From IMG/VR virus record IMGVR_UViG_3300042463_000986, positions 1-64,000 of that record: a stretch of 64,000 bases of DNA. One strand, given 5' to 3'. The DNA is from a virus. Under the pieces are notes generated by a model. That model was not told the DNA's origin. It ran no database searches and worked only from the letters and a program-made list of their open reading frames with translations. The translations under genes were made by a program, and so were the position numbers. Below, in pieces: positions 30,202 to 40,400 of this stretch (positions within the stretch are counted from its first letter, which is position 1; every line of letters begins with the position of its first letter).

Positions 30202-31353
30202 ATGGCGGATTTTTCATTAACTACGCTCTTTGTGGTTCCAGTAGGAAATACACTACCTAGCCCTGGTACATCCACACAAGATTTGACCGCAGGTCAATTT
30301 GGTATCTTTAGAAGCGATTACAGTGTTGCAAATGCTGGAAATATTGCTGATAAACCTTATTTTTATCTAGCTCAAGGTAGAGTGAATACTTACCTTCAGG
30401 GCAGTAAACGTTCAGACAAAATTGCTGGTTGCTTAGAAGGTTCTTGTAGAACCAATGTAACAGAATGGTACAAAGTATCAGGATGTCCTACTCCAGCAAC
30501 TCAGATCACTGATGTTACTGATTTTAATGTAAAATGTGGTGATGTTGTAACGCTTACATTGCGTGCACATTCTAGCTACATTGATACATTATATTTCAAT
30601 GGTTTCACTCGTTCAGTGACTGTACAAGCTCCTTGTTGTGATTGTGGTGCTGATCCTTGTGATACAGTGGATACATCAGCTTTAATTGATCAGTTTATTG
30701 TGAAATTAACTGCATCTGCTCCTGGTATCAACCCTGATAACATTAGCTTCAACACTTTCTACACATTTGAGAATGTAGGTGGAACTGTTTTACGCATCTC
30801 TGCTAAGCCTCTTACTAAGTATGGCCAGCCTTGTGATGTTGCTGCATTTCCTTTTGAATATGACAGAATGTACTTCCGTACTTTCGTTTATTCTGGTCCT
30901 GCTACCACTGCTGACTTTATTGTTGCAGACAATTGTAACATTGTAGCAAATGCTGTTGTTGTTCAACGTGCTTCTTACGCTACAGGAACTTCTGAAGAGA
31001 TTAAACAACTTGAAAAGAATTTCTATAGCTACCAAGCTGGATACTTGAAGCATTTATACAGAATGGTTGGTTACAACGAAAACTTTGAAAGCTGGGTTGT
31101 AGATGGTACAAACTATAATACCTACTACATTAAGTTTAATGAGTTTGATAAATCAGGATACACTTGGGGTGATTACATCCATGAAGATAACATGGTAATA
31201 ATTGCTGCTGGTCCTGGTGAAAGTGCTGGAATCGAAACAATTCTTGAAGCTGCTTTAGGACTTGTTGTAGATAACAACACTTGTATCACAACTACAAGTA
31301 CTACCACTGTAGCTCCTTCAACAACTACAACTACTACCACTTTAACTCCTTAG
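30202..31353 (+). CDS. Probable abundant virion surface protein with Thr-rich tail, 383 aa
   Basis: The N-terminus (LTAGQFGIFRSDYSVANAG...PYFYLAQGR) and cysteine-rich middle (CCDCGADPC) are followed by a beta-rich body. The last 20 residues are almost all Thr with Ser/Pro (TTTSTTTVAPSTTTTTTT...). Codon use is shifted toward CGT and C-ending codons like the capsid gene, which suggests abundance. It may be a tail or capsid decoration component. The Thr tail recurs in other virion proteins here. Confidence 0.55.
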   Translation: MADFSLTTLFVVPVGNTLPSPGTSTQDLTAGQFGIFRSDYSVANAGNIADKPYFYLAQGRVNTYLQGSKRSDKIAGCLEGSCRTNVTEWYKVSGCPTPATQITDVTDFNVKCGDVVTLTLRAHSSYIDTLYFNGFTRSVTVQAPCCDCGADPCDTVDTSALIDQFIVKLTASAPGINPDNISFNTFYTFENVGGTVLRISAKPLTKYGQPCDVAAFPFEYDRMYFRTFVYSGPATTADFIVADNCNIVANAVVVQRASYATGTSEEIKQLEKNFYSYQAGYLKHLYRMVGYNENFESWVVDGTNYNTYYIKFNEFDKSGYTWGDYIHEDNMVIIAAGPGESAGIETILEAALGLVVDNNTCITTTSTTTVAPSTTTTTTTLTP

Positions 31354-31373
31354 TAAGTAGAATCATATAACCT

Positions 31374-31424
31374 GTGCCAGAGGGTGAGAGGATGAATCTC
31401 AAATCCTCTGGCACTATTTATTTT
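31374..31424 (+). terminator. 10-bp hairpin with U-rich tail after the abundant virion protein
   Basis: GTGCCAGAGG (31374-31383) and CCTCTGGCAC (31405-31414) pair perfectly, with an inner loop, and TATTTATTTT follows. It can end or reduce transcription after the upstream gene. The arms contain an apparent GTG start of a longer downstream frame, which is therefore unlikely to be used. Confidence 0.75.
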
Positions 31425-31430
31425 AAGAAT

Positions 31431-31997
31431 ATGCCAGATTTAAAATTAGATATATTAGTTATTCCAACATACAATACACTAACTCTTGGTGTTGCGGATG
31501 CTTCAACATATCCCACCGATCCTCCTAATGTAACTGCACCCACTATTGAAATAACAGTGCCTGGGTTTGGTATAGTTTCTTTACCGTTTAATGTAAATGA
31601 TTTTAATGTATTTAATTCAGCTTCTTTAGGACTTAGCGTTGTAGGAGATCCTCTTTTACCTATTCCTGATGGTATTTACACTTTAACATATTCGGTGGCT
31701 CCTGCGTATGAAAACAATGTCACAAGAACAATTATTCGTGTAGAACAGTTACAGGAGAAATTTGATAGTGCTTTTATGAAGTTGGATATGATGGAATGTG
31801 ATCTTGCTATTAAAACACAATCAAAAGTGCAATTAAATAGTATATATTATTTTATACAGGGGGCTATAGCTGCTGCTAACAATTGTGCTGTAGATGTAGC
31901 AAATAAATTATATCGTCAGGCTGACAAAATGTTAAACAATTTTATTAAATCAAATTGTGGTTGTTCTGGTAATAATTACATAAATAATTTTTATTAA
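31431..31997 (+). CDS. Virion-associated hypothetical protein, 188 aa
   Basis: I choose ATG 31431 (MPDLKLDILVIPTYN), because earlier codons (GTG 31374, ATG 31392) lie inside the terminator hairpin. The N-terminal half is beta-rich (ITVPGFGIVSLPFNVND). The C-terminal half is helical with paired cysteines and ends SNCGCSGNNYINNFY. It may be a fibre or decoration adaptor in the structural block. Function unknown. Confidence 0.6.
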   Translation: MPDLKLDILVIPTYNTLTLGVADASTYPTDPPNVTAPTIEITVPGFGIVSLPFNVNDFNVFNSASLGLSVVGDPLLPIPDGIYTLTYSVAPAYENNVTRTIIRVEQLQEKFDSAFMKLDMMECDLAIKTQSKVQLNSIYYFIQGAIAAANNCAVDVANKLYRQADKMLNNFIKSNCGCSGNNYINNFY

Positions 31998-31998
31998 A

Positions 31999-32142
31999 AT
32001 GGCTAATTGTCGTAATTGTGGATTAAAAGTGGGGTGTGGCTGTCAATTAATAAATGGATTGTGTTCAGCCTGTAACAATAAACTTAAAACAGTCACTAAA
32101 AGAATAAAAAATGTTATCTCCAAGATTAACCAATTGTATTGA
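31999..32142 (+). CDS. Tiny zinc-ribbon protein, 47 aa
   Basis: The ATG at 31999 opens a 47-codon frame with CRNC (4, 7), CGC (13, 15) and CSAC (22, 25) and a lysine-rich tail. The six-cysteine layout supports metal binding. It overlaps the next gene by 32 bases in another frame. Tiny zinc proteins between virion genes are unusual but repeated in this genome. Confidence 0.5.
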   Translation: MANCRNCGLKVGCGCQLINGLCSACNNKLKTVTKRIKNVISKINQLY

Positions 32143-32377
32143 TTGTACAACTATACCAGTACTTTTAACTGATATTGATTGTAAACTAACAGATTTAGCA
32201 AAAGATCAATATAATAATATTGTTTTTTCTTTAAACAATAGTATCCCAGAAGTTGCTATAGGGGATCTTTTAAATTATAAAAGAATTTTAACATATAAGT
32301 TTTGCAATCCTGATTATGCAAGCAAATATACAGTGGCTATGATAGCTAGTAAAATAAAAATATTAATTCATAAATAA
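32111..32377 (+). CDS. Hypothetical virion-block protein, 88 aa
   Basis: The N-terminus MLSPRLTNCIDCTTIPVLLTDIDCKLTDL carries three cysteines and is followed by a helical body ending VAMIASKIKILIHK. It lies between the tiny zinc protein and the collar-domain fibre gene. It might be a fibre chaperone or adaptor, by position only. Confidence 0.55.
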   Translation: MLSPRLTNCIDCTTIPVLLTDIDCKLTDLAKDQYNNIVFSLNNSIPEVAIGDLLNYKRILTYKFCNPDYASKYTVAMIASKIKILIHK

Positions 32378-32385
32378 ATCAAATA

Positions 32386-33525
32386 ATGAGTTGCTCAAAT
32401 TGTTATAACGGTTGTGTAGAAACAATTTCCGACAGATGTGTTAGATACACAGGAGAAAATGTTCCTATTTTAGCTATAGAAACAGGAGATACACTTCTTT
32501 CTGTAGAACAAATTTTAATTGATAAAATAATATCTTTTTTAGATGGAACAGGTATAAATATTACAGTGGATCCAAGTGCTTATTGCATCTTAGTCACTAA
32601 GTATTTAGCCCCTTGTTTCCCAGAATGCGGTACTCCTACTATTGTAGATCTTTTTACAGCTTTAGTAAAAGCAGCATGTGACTTACAATCTCAGGTGGAT
32701 GTAATTAATACAGCACTTATTCCCCCTACATATGATGTAGATTGTTTATCTGGAGTGACTTCTAGTTCAACCACTGCTCAAGTGTTACAAGCTGTAATAA
32801 CAAAACTATGTGAATTCGGTGTTGATCTTGAAGCATTAGCTCTTGACGTAGATACAAATTATGTAAAACTTGCAGATCTTAATAGTCTTATAGCTGCTTA
32901 TCTAGCCAGCCAAACTGGAAGTACACAGCAATATGTAAAAATGGTTCCTTATACTATGATGCAGTATTTTGGGCCACTAAGCTATTTCGATTCTACAGGA
33001 GCTGGTTTTGAAGCACAAGGGTGGGATAAAGTGTATTTATGTAATGGATTAAATGGTACACCAGATATGAGAGGAAGAGTTCCTGTTGGAGCAATTGCCT
33101 TAGTTCCTGGAGGTGCTTTAGATCCTGCTGTAAGCCCTGCTTATCCAGATAATCCAAATTATGGTTTAGGAGACGCAACAGGTGATAACACTATTGCACT
33201 TTCTACATCACAGCTTCCTATCCATACTCATTCTACTACTGTTAATACAGTGGTAACAGATCCAGGCCACTTTACAGATATTAAAGTGGGTGTGTCTGAT
33301 TACACACAATGGGATGACAATAGTACAAACGAGGGAAGACCTATTACAAGAGTAGAAAATGTTCAAGGAACTGGTTCTATTTTATCTACAGCTACCACCA
33401 CTCAAAAAGCTTATACAGATATTGAAGTTGAAACAACTGTATCAGTAGGAAATACAGGAAGTGGAAATGGGCATAGAAATATTCAGCCTGTAAGAGCTTG
33501 TTATTATATTATGTACATTCCTTAA
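32386..33525 (+). CDS. Tail or head fibre with C-terminal collar domain, 379 aa
   Basis: The C-terminal 170 residues match the phage tail-collar fold: a GWDKVYLCNGLNGTPDMRGRVPVGA motif, QLPIHTH, and an ending GNGHRNIQPVRACYYIMYIP. The N-terminus carries a module (YTGENVPILAIETGDTLLSVEQIL) also seen in the small protein at 33545. Such proteins form trimeric fibres that bind the host surface. Whether it is on the capsid or the tail is not decided by the sequence. Confidence 0.75.
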   Translation: MSCSNCYNGCVETISDRCVRYTGENVPILAIETGDTLLSVEQILIDKIISFLDGTGINITVDPSAYCILVTKYLAPCFPECGTPTIVDLFTALVKAACDLQSQVDVINTALIPPTYDVDCLSGVTSSSTTAQVLQAVITKLCEFGVDLEALALDVDTNYVKLADLNSLIAAYLASQTGSTQQYVKMVPYTMMQYFGPLSYFDSTGAGFEAQGWDKVYLCNGLNGTPDMRGRVPVGAIALVPGGALDPAVSPAYPDNPNYGLGDATGDNTIALSTSQLPIHTHSTTVNTVVTDPGHFTDIKVGVSDYTQWDDNSTNEGRPITRVENVQGTGSILSTATTTQKAYTDIEVETTVSVGNTGSGNGHRNIQPVRACYYIMYIP

Positions 33526-33544
33526 TATTTTAAATTATTAATAT

Positions 33545-33871
33545 ATGTCTTGTTTACCAGGCACACCTTGTTTTGAAAATACAGTGAATGCTTTCTATCC
33601 AAAAAAATGTGATAATGGATGGTTTAAAGGCTATCCAATAGCTGCCACTGATGTTAAATATAATGGCCCTAATTTACCAAATTCAGGGGTGGATACAGGA
33701 GATAGTCTTGTTGTAGCTTTGGAAAAACTAGATAATACCTTAGATCCTTATACAATAGCACGACAAACTTTATATATGATTTTTCAAAATACAGATCTTA
33801 TAGAGAGTTTTTGTACATTAACAGGATTTTGTGTACCTACAACTACCACATCTACAACCCTTCCATTATAA
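33545..33871 (+). CDS. Small fibre-related protein with Thr-rich tail, 108 aa
   Basis: The segment VKYNGPNLPNSGVDTGDSLVVALEKLD repeats, in outline, the YTGENVPILAIETGDTLL module of the fibre at 32386. The last residues are VPTTTTSTTLPL, the Thr-rich end found in other virion proteins here. It could be a truncated fibre or a fibre-base piece. A double hairpin follows the stop. Confidence 0.55.
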   Translation: MSCLPGTPCFENTVNAFYPKKCDNGWFKGYPIAATDVKYNGPNLPNSGVDTGDSLVVALEKLDNTLDPYTIARQTLYMIFQNTDLIESFCTLTGFCVPTTTTSTTLPL

Positions 33872-33880
33872 ATTGTTAAA

Positions 33881-33934
33881 AGTCTCGTTTATTGGTTTTC
33901 GGGACTCCCCTCAAGATTTTTCTTGGGGGGTTTT
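33881..33934 (+). terminator. Double terminator at the end of the first structural operon
   Basis: Hairpin one is AGTCTCG / CGGGACT (33881-33906, one GT pair). Hairpin two is CCCC-T-CAAG / CTTG-GGGG (33907-33930), directly followed by TTTTATTTT. Together they are a strong stop before the phosphoesterase promoter. Confidence 0.9.
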
Positions 33935-33983
33935 ATTTTATAACCATTTTAGTTAAACTATATAACTAGATTAGTTAAATTAA

Positions 33984-34016
33984 TTTGGTAAATATAAAAA
34001 TAAATCCCTATCTTTA
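33984..34016 (+). promoter_or_regulatory. Promoter before the phosphoesterase and tail genes
   Basis: TTTG (33984-33987), a 21-base spacer, then TATCTTTA (34009-34016), again ending in A. Start of RNA would be about 20 bases before the ATG at 34042. It follows a strong terminator, so a new transcription unit is expected. Confidence 0.65.
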
Positions 34017-34041
34017 CACTAATTTTAACTAATTATTACTT

Positions 34042-35265
34042 ATGATAGAAAATCAAAATCTGTTATTTCAATTAGAAAAACTTTTAAGTTGGAAAAAATC
34101 CAAAGCTTTTTATGCGGATAAACTAGGAATTACAGAAGAAGAAGTGGCAGAATTGTTAAAAGAATTAAAAGAAAAAGAGTCTGTTCCTCAAGTTTTGACA
34201 GACGCTAATGAAAAATATGAGGCTTTTAGAAAGGTTAATATAGAAAAAGGGACAGCAGAAAGTACAATAGTTGTAGATTTTGAGCCTAAGAATGATATAG
34301 AACTTGCCAAATTACATAAAATTAATCTAGACAAATATGTAATAACCAACTATTGGTCTAAAAGACTTCCTAATGGAAAATTTACATCTTCTGTTTTTTC
34401 CAAAATAAAAGCACCAAAAGATTACACTCCAGAAGATTTTGCAAAGTTTTTAAATAATTATAAACCATCTTACGTTCCTTTAGATAAATCTAATCATGTA
34501 CATCTTTTTGATATTGATGTAGAAATTTCTATTGCAGATTTTCATTTGGCCAAACAAGTGATAGATGGTCCAAATTGTTTAAAAGAGAGAAAAAATCTTT
34601 TTTTAAGAATGGTAAAGAATTTGATAGGGAAAGTGAGAGCAGTTTCAACTATAGATAGAATAGTACTTCCTATTGGTAATGATTTTTTCCACACAGATAA
34701 TTATCAAAACCAAACTACAAACGGTACTCCCCAAGATGTGATAGCAGATTATGCTAGTGAATATGAGGCTGGATTTGATGTTCTTGTAGAAGCAATATCT
34801 TTTTTAAATGAAAATGCGAAGGAAGTGCATGTTGTTCTTGTTCAAGGGAACCATGATAGAACTAAAGATTTTTATCTTGCCCACGCACTAGAAGTATTTT
34901 TTAAAAAAGACTCTAATATACATTTTCAAAGAAACCACTCAACAACAAAAAGTATTGTTTTAGGAAACACATTTATAGGATACCATCATGGAAATTGTAA
35001 GATAGATGATCTTCCTTTGTTATTTGCTACAGGAAAAGATGCTTACAGTTTTGGAAATGCTAAATATAGAGAGGTTCATACAGGAGATAAACACTTCTAT
35101 ATGGCTAAAGAAATTAAAGGAGTGAGAATACAACAAATGCCTTCTTTATCTGGAGCAGATAGATGGCATGCTGACAATAATTATGTAAACAATATCAGAT
35201 CTGCTATTGCTACCATGTATGACACTGAAACAGGTAGAATAGGTGAATTTGAAGAAAGAATATAA
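34042..35265 (+). CDS. Calcineurin-like metallophosphoesterase with N-terminal HTH
   Basis: A 407-residue protein. The N-terminal 45 residues look like a helix-turn-helix (LGITEEEVAELLKEL). The phosphoesterase motifs are D166-x-H168 (ADFHLA), G-N-D214-F-F-H217, GNHD (269-272), HHG (315-317) and HTGD349-x-H351. These bind two metals and cleave phosphodiesters; relatives include Mre11/SbcD nucleases and cyclic-nucleotide phosphodiesterases. Its place at the head of the tail operon is unusual for a repair nuclease. The domain is sure, the substrate is not. Confidence 0.8.
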   Translation: MIENQNLLFQLEKLLSWKKSKAFYADKLGITEEEVAELLKELKEKESVPQVLTDANEKYEAFRKVNIEKGTAESTIVVDFEPKNDIELAKLHKINLDKYVITNYWSKRLPNGKFTSSVFSKIKAPKDYTPEDFAKFLNNYKPSYVPLDKSNHVHLFDIDVEISIADFHLAKQVIDGPNCLKERKNLFLRMVKNLIGKVRAVSTIDRIVLPIGNDFFHTDNYQNQTTNGTPQDVIADYASEYEAGFDVLVEAISFLNENAKEVHVVLVQGNHDRTKDFYLAHALEVFFKKDSNIHFQRNHSTTKSIVLGNTFIGYHHGNCKIDDLPLLFATGKDAYSFGNAKYREVHTGDKHFYMAKEIKGVRIQQMPSLSGADRWHADNNYVNNIRSAIATMYDTETGRIGEFEERI

Positions 35266-35267
35266 AA

Positions 35268-35993
35268 ATGGCTACATTAAGAAAATTAGTTTCTGACGTA
35301 AGAAGTATGCACAGATTGTTATCAACGGATAGTTTGATAACAGATCGTGCTATTGCTTCTGAGATAAAAAACAACACTATTCTTCTTGTTAAAAGAGAGA
35401 CTAATCTTAGAAAACTTTGGGCTACAGATACACTATTCACCACTATTCCTTGTTTAGAGTTAGTGGAGGTGCCCATTTCTGAATGTTGTGATTTCCAAGA
35501 TCCTTGCACCGTAGCTAGAACAAAATTTAAACTTCCTCGTATTTCTGAAGGAAATTATCAATATTTAATTCAAGGAGTTTGGTCTATAAATGCTTTGGGA
35601 GGAAAAGGAAAAAGATTTAAAGAGATAACTATAAATAGATATTTAAATCTATTAAAACTACGTATTGTTAAAAATGAACAATATTATTGGATAGCTAACG
35701 GTTATTTATATATAAACAATCCTCTTTTAGAGGCTATAAGAATTGCTGCTTTTTTTGAAGAAGATGTTCCAAATGAAATAATGTTTTCCGAATGTGCTTG
35801 TAGAAATAACATTAACACAGAAGATTTCTGTAAAAATCCATTAGATAAAGAATATGGTTGTCCTGGTTATTTGGAAAAACAAGTACTAGAACTTACGTCT
35901 CAAAAATTATTAGGTACATACTTTAGAATTAAAACAGATCTTACAGATGATAATGTAGATGGCCAAGCAGTTAATGCACCAAATGGAAAATAA
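35268..35993 (+). CDS. Tail/neck structural protein, 241 aa
   Basis: A helical start (RSMHRLLSTDSLITDRAIASEI) is followed by a beta-rich body with cysteine pairs (SECCDFQDPC, FSECACRNN). It lies two bases after the phosphoesterase stop. The pattern matches proteins that sit in the crAss-like neck region. It may be a ring component of the tail barrel. Function inferred by context. Confidence 0.55.
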   Translation: MATLRKLVSDVRSMHRLLSTDSLITDRAIASEIKNNTILLVKRETNLRKLWATDTLFTTIPCLELVEVPISECCDFQDPCTVARTKFKLPRISEGNYQYLIQGVWSINALGGKGKRFKEITINRYLNLLKLRIVKNEQYYWIANGYLYINNPLLEAIRIAAFFEEDVPNEIMFSECACRNNINTEDFCKNPLDKEYGCPGYLEKQVLELTSQKLLGTYFRIKTDLTDDNVDGQAVNAPNGK

Positions 35994-36472
35994 TGCCAAG
36001 AGTAAAAGTAGAATGGAGAAGTGCTAGTAAAGAAAATTATGTTGATTTTTGTAAAAAAAACTCTGACATAAAAATATCTTTTGATAAATGGAGGAATATT
36101 ATTTATTCTTTTAACGAGTCTTTTAAAATATATATTTTAGAAACAGGGGATAAAGGGAGACTTCCTTCAGGATTTGGTGAATTCTCAATTAACAAAAAGA
36201 AAAGAAAAAAGGTTAGTATTTATAATGGTAAAGAATATATAAATCTTCCTATTGATTGGCAAAAGACAAAAGAAAAAGGGAAGAAAATTTATAATTTTAA
36301 TTATCACACAGAAGGTTATTTTTTTGGATGGGTGTGGTTTAAAGAATCGACAAGACTAAAACATTCATATCTCTGGTATTTCAAACCCACAAGAGTCACC
36401 TCAAGATTGTTGTCTCATTACTTAAAAACTGACGAAAAATATCAACATATTTACAAATCATGGAAAATTTAA
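35993..36472 (+). CDS. Basic hypothetical structural protein, 159 aa
   Basis: Strongly basic, aromatic protein (FSINKKKRKKVSIY, TRVTSRLLSHYLK). Its ATG overlaps the upstream stop (TAATG). It is set between two neck-type genes, so a small ring or plug protein is plausible. No fold recognised. Confidence 0.5.
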   Translation: MPRVKVEWRSASKENYVDFCKKNSDIKISFDKWRNIIYSFNESFKIYILETGDKGRLPSGFGEFSINKKKRKKVSIYNGKEYINLPIDWQKTKEKGKKIYNFNYHTEGYFFGWVWFKESTRLKHSYLWYFKPTRVTSRLLSHYLKTDEKYQHIYKSWKI

Positions 36473-36477
36473 AATAA

Positions 36478-37407
36478 ATGTCTTATTATTATAAATATAA
36501 TTTTATATCTCCAGAATCTGTTTATTCCACTGTAAAAGAGGAATTAAAAAGTTATTTTGATACTGGGGCTGTAGATGATCTTTTATTTCCTACATATTTA
36601 GATAAATGTCTAAGAAAATTAGGAAGAACAACTTATGTAATAACTCCTCAACTATTACATATACATGATTTTGAGACAAGACTACCTGATAATTTTTATG
36701 CTGTTAGAGAAGCTTGGTTATGTACAGAAATTCCTGGCTACCCTTATCAATCAGCTAATTCATTCTATTCTCAAGCTGCTTCTCAAACCACTATTCAAGT
36801 GAGTCCTGTTACACACGGAGGAGCTGGTTGTACAAATGTTGATTGTAATAATCAAGATTGTACAGGAGAGTGCATGCCTGAATTAATTCAAGCTGTATAC
36901 AAAACAAATAATCAGGTGGCTGTTTCCTACCACAAACAATATTTATTAAAACCAGGAAATATCTCTGTTAAAGAACATTGTTCTCTGGATTGTAGAAATA
37001 TTGGGGCTTCTTCTGCAGATTCGTTTGATATTAGGGATAACAAATTTGTTACCAATTTTAGAAATGGTGTAGTTTATTTATTGTTTTATGCAACAGAATA
37101 TGATAATAATGGAAATCAAATGATTCCAGATAACTATCGTATATTAGAATACGTTGAGGCTTTTATTAAATACAAAGTGTTTGAAATGTTATCTAATCAG
37201 TTAACCGATGAAACATTCCAACAGATTCAATCTAAACTTGTTTATTACAAACAACTGTCTGATGAAGCATTTATAATGGCAGATATTGAAATAAAAAAGC
37301 AAGATGTTTATGCTAAACAGAGAAGAATAAAACAAGATTTAAATAGATTCAATATGTATGAGTTACCTAATAGGGTGACTAGATATGGTTGGAGAAGAAA
37401 TGGGTAA
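36478..37407 (+). CDS. Tail gatekeeper/ring-like protein, 309 aa
   Basis: The N-terminus (SPESVYSTVKEELKSYFDTGAVDDLLFP) resembles the helical bundle of tail gatekeeper proteins of short-tailed phages. The middle holds a cysteine-rich insert (CTNVDCNNQDCTGEC) and the end is a long helix. It lies just before the giant tail protein, as ring proteins do. Inference from order and N-terminus. Confidence 0.55.
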   Translation: MSYYYKYNFISPESVYSTVKEELKSYFDTGAVDDLLFPTYLDKCLRKLGRTTYVITPQLLHIHDFETRLPDNFYAVREAWLCTEIPGYPYQSANSFYSQAASQTTIQVSPVTHGGAGCTNVDCNNQDCTGECMPELIQAVYKTNNQVAVSYHKQYLLKPGNISVKEHCSLDCRNIGASSADSFDIRDNKFVTNFRNGVVYLLFYATEYDNNGNQMIPDNYRILEYVEAFIKYKVFEMLSNQLTDETFQQIQSKLVYYKQLSDEAFIMADIEIKKQDVYAKQRRIKQDLNRFNMYELPNRVTRYGWRRNG

Positions 37408-37432
37408 AAATCTAAACAGAAAAGTTTAATAA

Positions 37433-40400
37433 ATGGCTGAAAATAATCAATCCGCTGGTAATATAAGAGAAGAGTATAACTTAGCAAGAATTGGTCTTGA
37501 TATGGATAGCTCTGCTAATCAAATAGCAAAGGGTAAGCTTTCTTATGCTCTTAATGCTACTATAGAGAATTTTGATAGTGACAGTGTTAACTATCAAAAT
37601 GAACCAGGAAATGAACTATGCTTAAACTTTCCCCAAGACTATCATCTTATTGGGACACATTTTATTCCAGAAAAAAATAAACATATATTCTTTCTTACAA
37701 ATCCATCTTCAGGAGCTTCTGAGATTGGGTATATGAATAATAATGATTGTACCTACCATACATTAGTATCTGCCACTTGTCTAAATTTTAATATAGACAA
37801 CCCTATTCATAAAGTGGTACATAAAATAACTAATTGTACCACTGAAATTTATTGGACGGATGGTTTAAATCCAAGAAGATATTTAGATATTGAAAACATA
37901 CCATATATTTTATCCTACCCAATAGCTTTAGGTGGAAATATTAATTTATGTGGAATAACAGAAACAAAAGAACTAGATTGTAATAAATTAAATGTTCAAC
38001 CCAACTTTGAAATTCCACAACTAGAAGTGGTGGATATTAATACAGGTGGAGAGTTGCAAGCTGGAACATATCAATTTGCAATACAATATTGTGATGCTAA
38101 TGGGAATTCATATACATCATATTATTCTGTTACTAATCCAACACCTATTTTTGATGCAGCTAAAACTACATTAAATTTTAACTATACGGTGGGAAGATCT
38201 ATTGTAATTAATGTCTCTAATTTAGATATATCAGGACTGTTTAAATATTTTAATTTAGCAGTGATAAAAACCGTTAATGCTATTTCTTCCGTAGAATTAG
38301 TTGGAACATATTTTATAAATAATGTTAGTAGAGAGATTACCTACACTGGTCAAAATGTAACACAAATTAGACTTACAATTAATGACATTTTTGAAAAATT
38401 TCCTTATTATGAAATAGCAGAAGATCTTACAACAGTGCAGGATGTACTAGTGTGGGACGGTCTTACATCTATTGATAGAATTAACTATCAACAAATTGCT
38501 AATCAAATAGATCTTAAATGGCAATCTTATAGAATTCCTAACACTGAAACATACGCTGATGAGTTAAATGCCACTAATTATAGAGGATATTTAAGGGATG
38601 AAGTGTATGCATTTGAAATTGTTTTTTTATTAAAAAATGGAAAACAAACAGATGGGTTTCATATTCCTGGAAGAGCTATTACATTTAATGAAACTTCTGA
38701 ACCATTAGTGCCTACAACAAACCCTGATTTTGTTGGAGACCCTGAATTTGAATCTGGTGGTGTAGGATATAGTGCTTATTGGAAAATTTATAATACAGCA
38801 TCTGTTACAGGTTTTAATCCTGAATACTTAGCAGCTTTAAATAAAATTACATATAAAGGTCCATATCAATATGGAGAGTTTGCTTATTGGGAATCTACAG
38901 AAAAATATCCTTGTAATATAGATGTATGGGGTGAATTAGCAGATCAACCAATTAGGCACCATAAGTTTCCTGATGTATTAGTTAGTCCTATATTTGAAAG
39001 TCCTGTTTATTCATTAGGACCAGGTTTTTCACCAGTGATGCAAAATGATGCTATATTCCCAATAGGAGTGAGGATAGATATTCAACAAGTTTCTCAATTA
39101 ATATATACATCTAATTTAACAAAAGAACAAAAAGAAAGTATTGTTGCTTTTAAAATTGTTAGAGGAGATAGAAGTACAAACAAATCCATTATATCTAAAG
39201 GGATATTAAGGAATGTAGGGAAATACAATAGAGAGGGGACAGACTATTATTATCCAAACTACCCATATAACGATCTTAGAAAAGATCCTTTTATACTTTC
39301 AAAAAGTAATGCCTACAAAGATGAGTGTAAGGTGTATACAGGCACACCTAGTGTAAGTGGTACATATCAATATACAGATTGTTACACAAATACACCTATT
39401 ACAGCTAACATGACTGCTGGTACTCTTATTACAATTACATCTCTATCCACCCCAATAGCTTTAACAGGCACTGTAACATTTACAGAGTCTACCACTATAC
39501 CATTATCAGATTATTACATTACACCTGAATTAGAGGGATTTTCTTCTGATGATTCTAAATACAGACATGTGTTTAATTCTCCAGAAACTTTATTTGGACA
39601 ACCTTATTTAGGGAATGTCCTTAAATTAGAAAATATTATTCTTGGTGGCGGAAAGGCTCATTTTGTACAAGTTAGAGAACATGCTTTATATAAATTATTA
39701 ACAAAAGAGGCTCAAAAGGATGCATTAAACTCTAGTACAGAAATAGCTTCTATAACAGGAACATTAGATCCTTTAGTTTTATTCACTGCTTATCAGGCTT
39801 ATCTACAAATTTATATTAACGGTATTACAAGAAGAAATTACGCATATTCTTTTAACTCTATTGCTAGCTATGATTATAGTGCTGATATAATCAATAATGT
39901 AGGAGTGAAACAAAGACCTCTGGCGGTTGCTCAGTATATTTTTGAGGGAGTACAGGCTATAGGAGAAACTAATGGTATAAATATAAATAATTATAATAGA
40001 GAGTCTTCTGTATTTTTAAAAACTATAGAAACTAGAAATGGTAATGTTGTAACACCTCTTCCATTTCCAGATAAAAGTCCTTCTATTGCTCCTGTAGGGG
40101 TGAGTCTTTTTACAGATAATTCTAGATTTGTAGCTTCTGATGATGATAAATGTTCCACTCCTAGCGAGGAAAGGCATATTGATGTTATCTCTTATTACGG
40201 ATCAATGAAAAATATATTTGTTAACCAATGGGGACAAATATATTCATATGACACAATTGATACAGGTTTCCAAAGAAATATAGAAATAGATAATATTCTT
40301 AATGGGCAGCCTTCAATAGATACAGTTTTTGGTGGGGACACTTTTATAGGAAAGTTTGCTTTTAAAACTAAACTTCCTTTATTTATAGATGATAGAGTGA

